From JACDAN01 sp963827705 (GTDB taxonomy: Bacteria; Actinomycetota; Thermoleophilia; Gaiellales; Gaiellaceae), in the NCBI GenBank assembly GCA_963827705.1, contig CAWHBN010000010.1:124001-188000 (forward strand): DNA of 64,000 nt, in the 5' to 3' direction. A model generated the notes under the pieces. That model made no database searches and had not been told where the DNA came from. It saw only the letters and a list, made by a program, of their open reading frames with translations. Positions 62,728 through 64,000 of the stretch are shown piece after piece. Both the position numbers and the translations under genes were made by a program. The number at the start of each line of letters is the position of its first letter. Position 1 is the stretch's first letter.

Positions 62728-63635
62728 GGAGTCGGCGCGGGGACCGGCTGCTGGCGGCGGAGCGGCCGGACGAGCCCGGAAGCGATCGCCACCCCGGCGA
62801 GGATCAACGCCAGGCCGACGAGCGCCGTGACCCGCAGAGGCTCGTCGAGGAAGACGGCCCCGTAGAAGAGCGCAACCACCGGGAGCAGGTAGACGACCAG
62901 GCTTCCTCTGGCGGAACCGTAGTCCGCGAGCAGCCGGAGGTACATCATCAGCCCGAGCGCGGTGCCGAGCAGGCCGAGCGCTGCAACCGAGGCGATCGCC
63001 CCCCAGCCGGGCATGTCGCTCGGCCCCTGCGCAATCCCGAAGGGAAGGATCACGAGGGTTCCCCAAAGCACCGACGCTGTCGAGACGAGCAGCCCCGACG
63101 AGTCGCCGAGCTTGTGCTGGCTGAAGAGCGAGCCTGCCGCATACGAGATCGAGGCGAGGATCACCGCAAGCGTCCCAATCGCGCCGGCCCAGCCGCCCTC
63201 CGGGTTGACTCCGACGAGCACGCCCACGCCGATGATGCCGAGGACGAGCCCGAATGCTCGCACGCCGGTGACGCGCTCGTGCCGCGCGAATCGCATCGCG
63301 AGCAGCGCAACGAAGATGGGCATTGACGCGTTGCCGATCGCGGCGATTCCCGAGTCGATCCTGGTCTGGCCCCAGGCGATCAGCCAGAACGGCAGCGCCG
63401 TGCTGATCACGCCGAGCACGACACCGGCCCAGCCGAAATCGCGGAGACAACGAACCGCCTGGCGAAAGCCGCGCTTCGCAACGAGGACGGCTCCGAGCGC
63501 CGCAGAGGCGAAGAGCAGCCGGCCGGTCATGGTCGCCGCCGGGGAGAGGTCGTCGATCGCGATCTCGATGAACATGAACGACGAGCCCCAGATCAGGGCG
63601 AGGACCAGCAGAAGAGGGACGTAACCGCGCGTCAC
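62724..63635 (-). CDS. EamA/DMT-family transporter
   Basis: 303 residues with ten hydrophobic segments forming two EamA repeats. It opens VPLLLVLALIWGSSFMFIEIAI, and the second repeat includes ILASISYAAGSLFSQHKL and YLLPVVALFYGAVFLDEPL, both typical of the drug/metabolite transporter superfamily. It is probably an exporter of small metabolites. GTG 63635 is supported by a TACTTT box (63642-63647, minus strand) 6 bases upstream. It is the first gene of a pair with the acetyltransferase. Confidence 0.88.
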   Translation of the reverse strand: MTRGYVPLLLVLALIWGSSFMFIEIAIDDLSPAATMTGRLLFASAALGAVLVAKRGFRQAVRCLRDFGWAGVVLGVISTALPFWLIAWGQTRIDSGIAAIGNASMPIFVALLAMRFARHERVTGVRAFGLVLGIIGVGVLVGVNPEGGWAGAIGTLAVILASISYAAGSLFSQHKLGDSSGLLVSTASVLWGTLVILPFGIAQGPSDMPGWGAIASVAALGLLGTALGLMMYLRLLADYGSARGSLVVYLLPVVALFYGAVFLDEPLRVTALVGLALILAGVAIASGLVRPLRRQQPVPAPTP

Positions 63636-63641
63636 TTCTTC

Positions 63642-63672
63642 AAAGTAACGCGTCCGCCCGAACGACTATTCT
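63642..63672. promoter_or_regulatory. Divergent -10 boxes for the EamA gene and purL
   Basis: TACTTT (63642-63647, minus strand) lies 6 bases before the EamA GTG. TATTCT (63667-63672, plus strand) lies exactly 7 bases before CTG 63680 of purL. Only 44 bases separate the two start codons, and neither gene has a ribosome site. Confidence 0.55.
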
Positions 63673-63679
63673 CAACGCC

Positions 63680-64000
63680 CTGACGCGGGTCGCCGAACAG
63701 CCTCTCCACCGCGCCCTCGGGCTCACGGACGGCGAGTACGAGCGAATCCGCGAACTGCTGGAGCGCGATCCGAACGACTTCGAGCTCGCAGTGTTCTCGC
63801 TGCTCTGGTCGGAGCACTGCGGCTACAAGCACTCCGCGCTGCTGCTGCGACGTCTGCCGTCCGCAGGCGATCGCGTCCTCCAGGGGCCCGGTGAGAACGC
63901 GGGCGTGCTCGATCTCGGCGACGGGTTGGCGGTGGCGTTCAAGGTCGAGAGCCACAACCACCCGTCCGCGGTCGAGCCGTTCCAGGGCGCGGCGACCGGC
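63680..64000 (+). CDS. purL: FGAM synthase large subunit PurL, 5' part cut by the window edge
   Basis: 107 codons are visible and remain open to the edge. They read as the N-terminus of small-type PurL: RALGLTDGEYERIRELLERDP, FSLLWSEHCGYKHS, LQGPGENAGVLDLGDGLAVAFKVESHNHPSAVEPFQGAATG, including the conserved His of the ATP/FGAR site. With PurS and PurQ (20.2-21.1 kb) it forms FGAM synthase. No ATG, GTG or TTG fits the N-terminus. CTG 63680 follows the TATTCT box at the exact 7-base leaderless distance, so it is the best start. A separate promoter fits its distance from the other pur genes. Confidence 0.9.
   Translation, partial: MTRVAEQPLHRALGLTDGEYERIRELLERDPNDFELAVFSLLWSEHCGYKHSALLLRRLPSAGDRVLQGPGENAGVLDLGDGLAVAFKVESHNHPSAVEPFQGAATG

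Overview
The window is a high-GC bacterial chromosome segment, probably from a Thermoleophilia-type actinomycete (Gaiellales/Solirubrobacterales-like). That placement is inferred from the frequent GTG/TTG starts, the many TANNNT boxes lying 6-7 bases before a start codon (leaderless transcription), secreted collagen-like proteins, and the gene content. No species can be named from the sequence alone. No insertion sequence, phage, CRISPR array, rRNA or integrase was seen.

Layout. 0.1-2.5 kb: two secreted collagen-like proteins around an M29 aminopeptidase. 2.6-4.2 kb: a site-2-protease-like M50 peptidase and a LOG-family hydrolase. 4.2-7.3 kb: a compact selenocysteine module, selA-selB-tRNA-Sec. 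7.4-10.7 kb: a secreted barrel-like protein, a sensor kinase/response regulator pair and a peptidoglycan amidase. 10.7-14.2 kb: rpsF-ssb-rpsR-rplI-dnaB, with a structured leader before rpsF and DnaA-box-like sites before dnaB. 14.2-21.1 kb: purine synthesis, purA then purD-purE-purB-purC-purS-purQ. The purL expected after purQ begins only at 63.7 kb, on the right edge, with its own promoter.

21.5-41.2 kb is the metabolic centre: an amine/polyamine utilisation region. It holds a Tat-type flavin amine oxidase, a saccharopine-dehydrogenase-like enzyme, an enolase-superfamily enzyme, a small PotD-like lipoprotein, a GABA-type aminotransferase, two complete PotABCD-type ABC importers, two aldehyde dehydrogenases, an Lrp/AsnC regulator and two further class III aminotransferases. 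Most of these are joined by 1-30 base overlaps. The inferred route is import of putrescine-like amines, deamination to aminoaldehyde, oxidation to GABA or another omega-amino acid, transamination, and oxidation of the semialdehyde.

41.2-53.9 kb is a mixed accessory and surface region: GNAT, TPR-adenylate cyclase, LysE exporter, cupin, beta-propeller/MarR pair, methyltransferase, a ~1,610-residue secreted protein with 16 Ig-like repeats plus a Pro-rich membrane partner, and a glyoxalase. 54.1-63.6 kb holds a secreted M36 metallopeptidase, an ABC exporter made of a double-ATPase protein and a 1,004-residue permease, a GNAT and an EamA transporter.

A notable feature is that at least nine genuine-looking reading frames are broken by one extra base, usually in a short homopolymer, and one carries an additional missing base. 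This affects purD, both aldehyde dehydrogenases, potA2, potD2, an aminotransferase, the methyltransferase and the repeat protein (twice). They are annotated here as single genes with the likely shift points. Consensus error is the simplest explanation.
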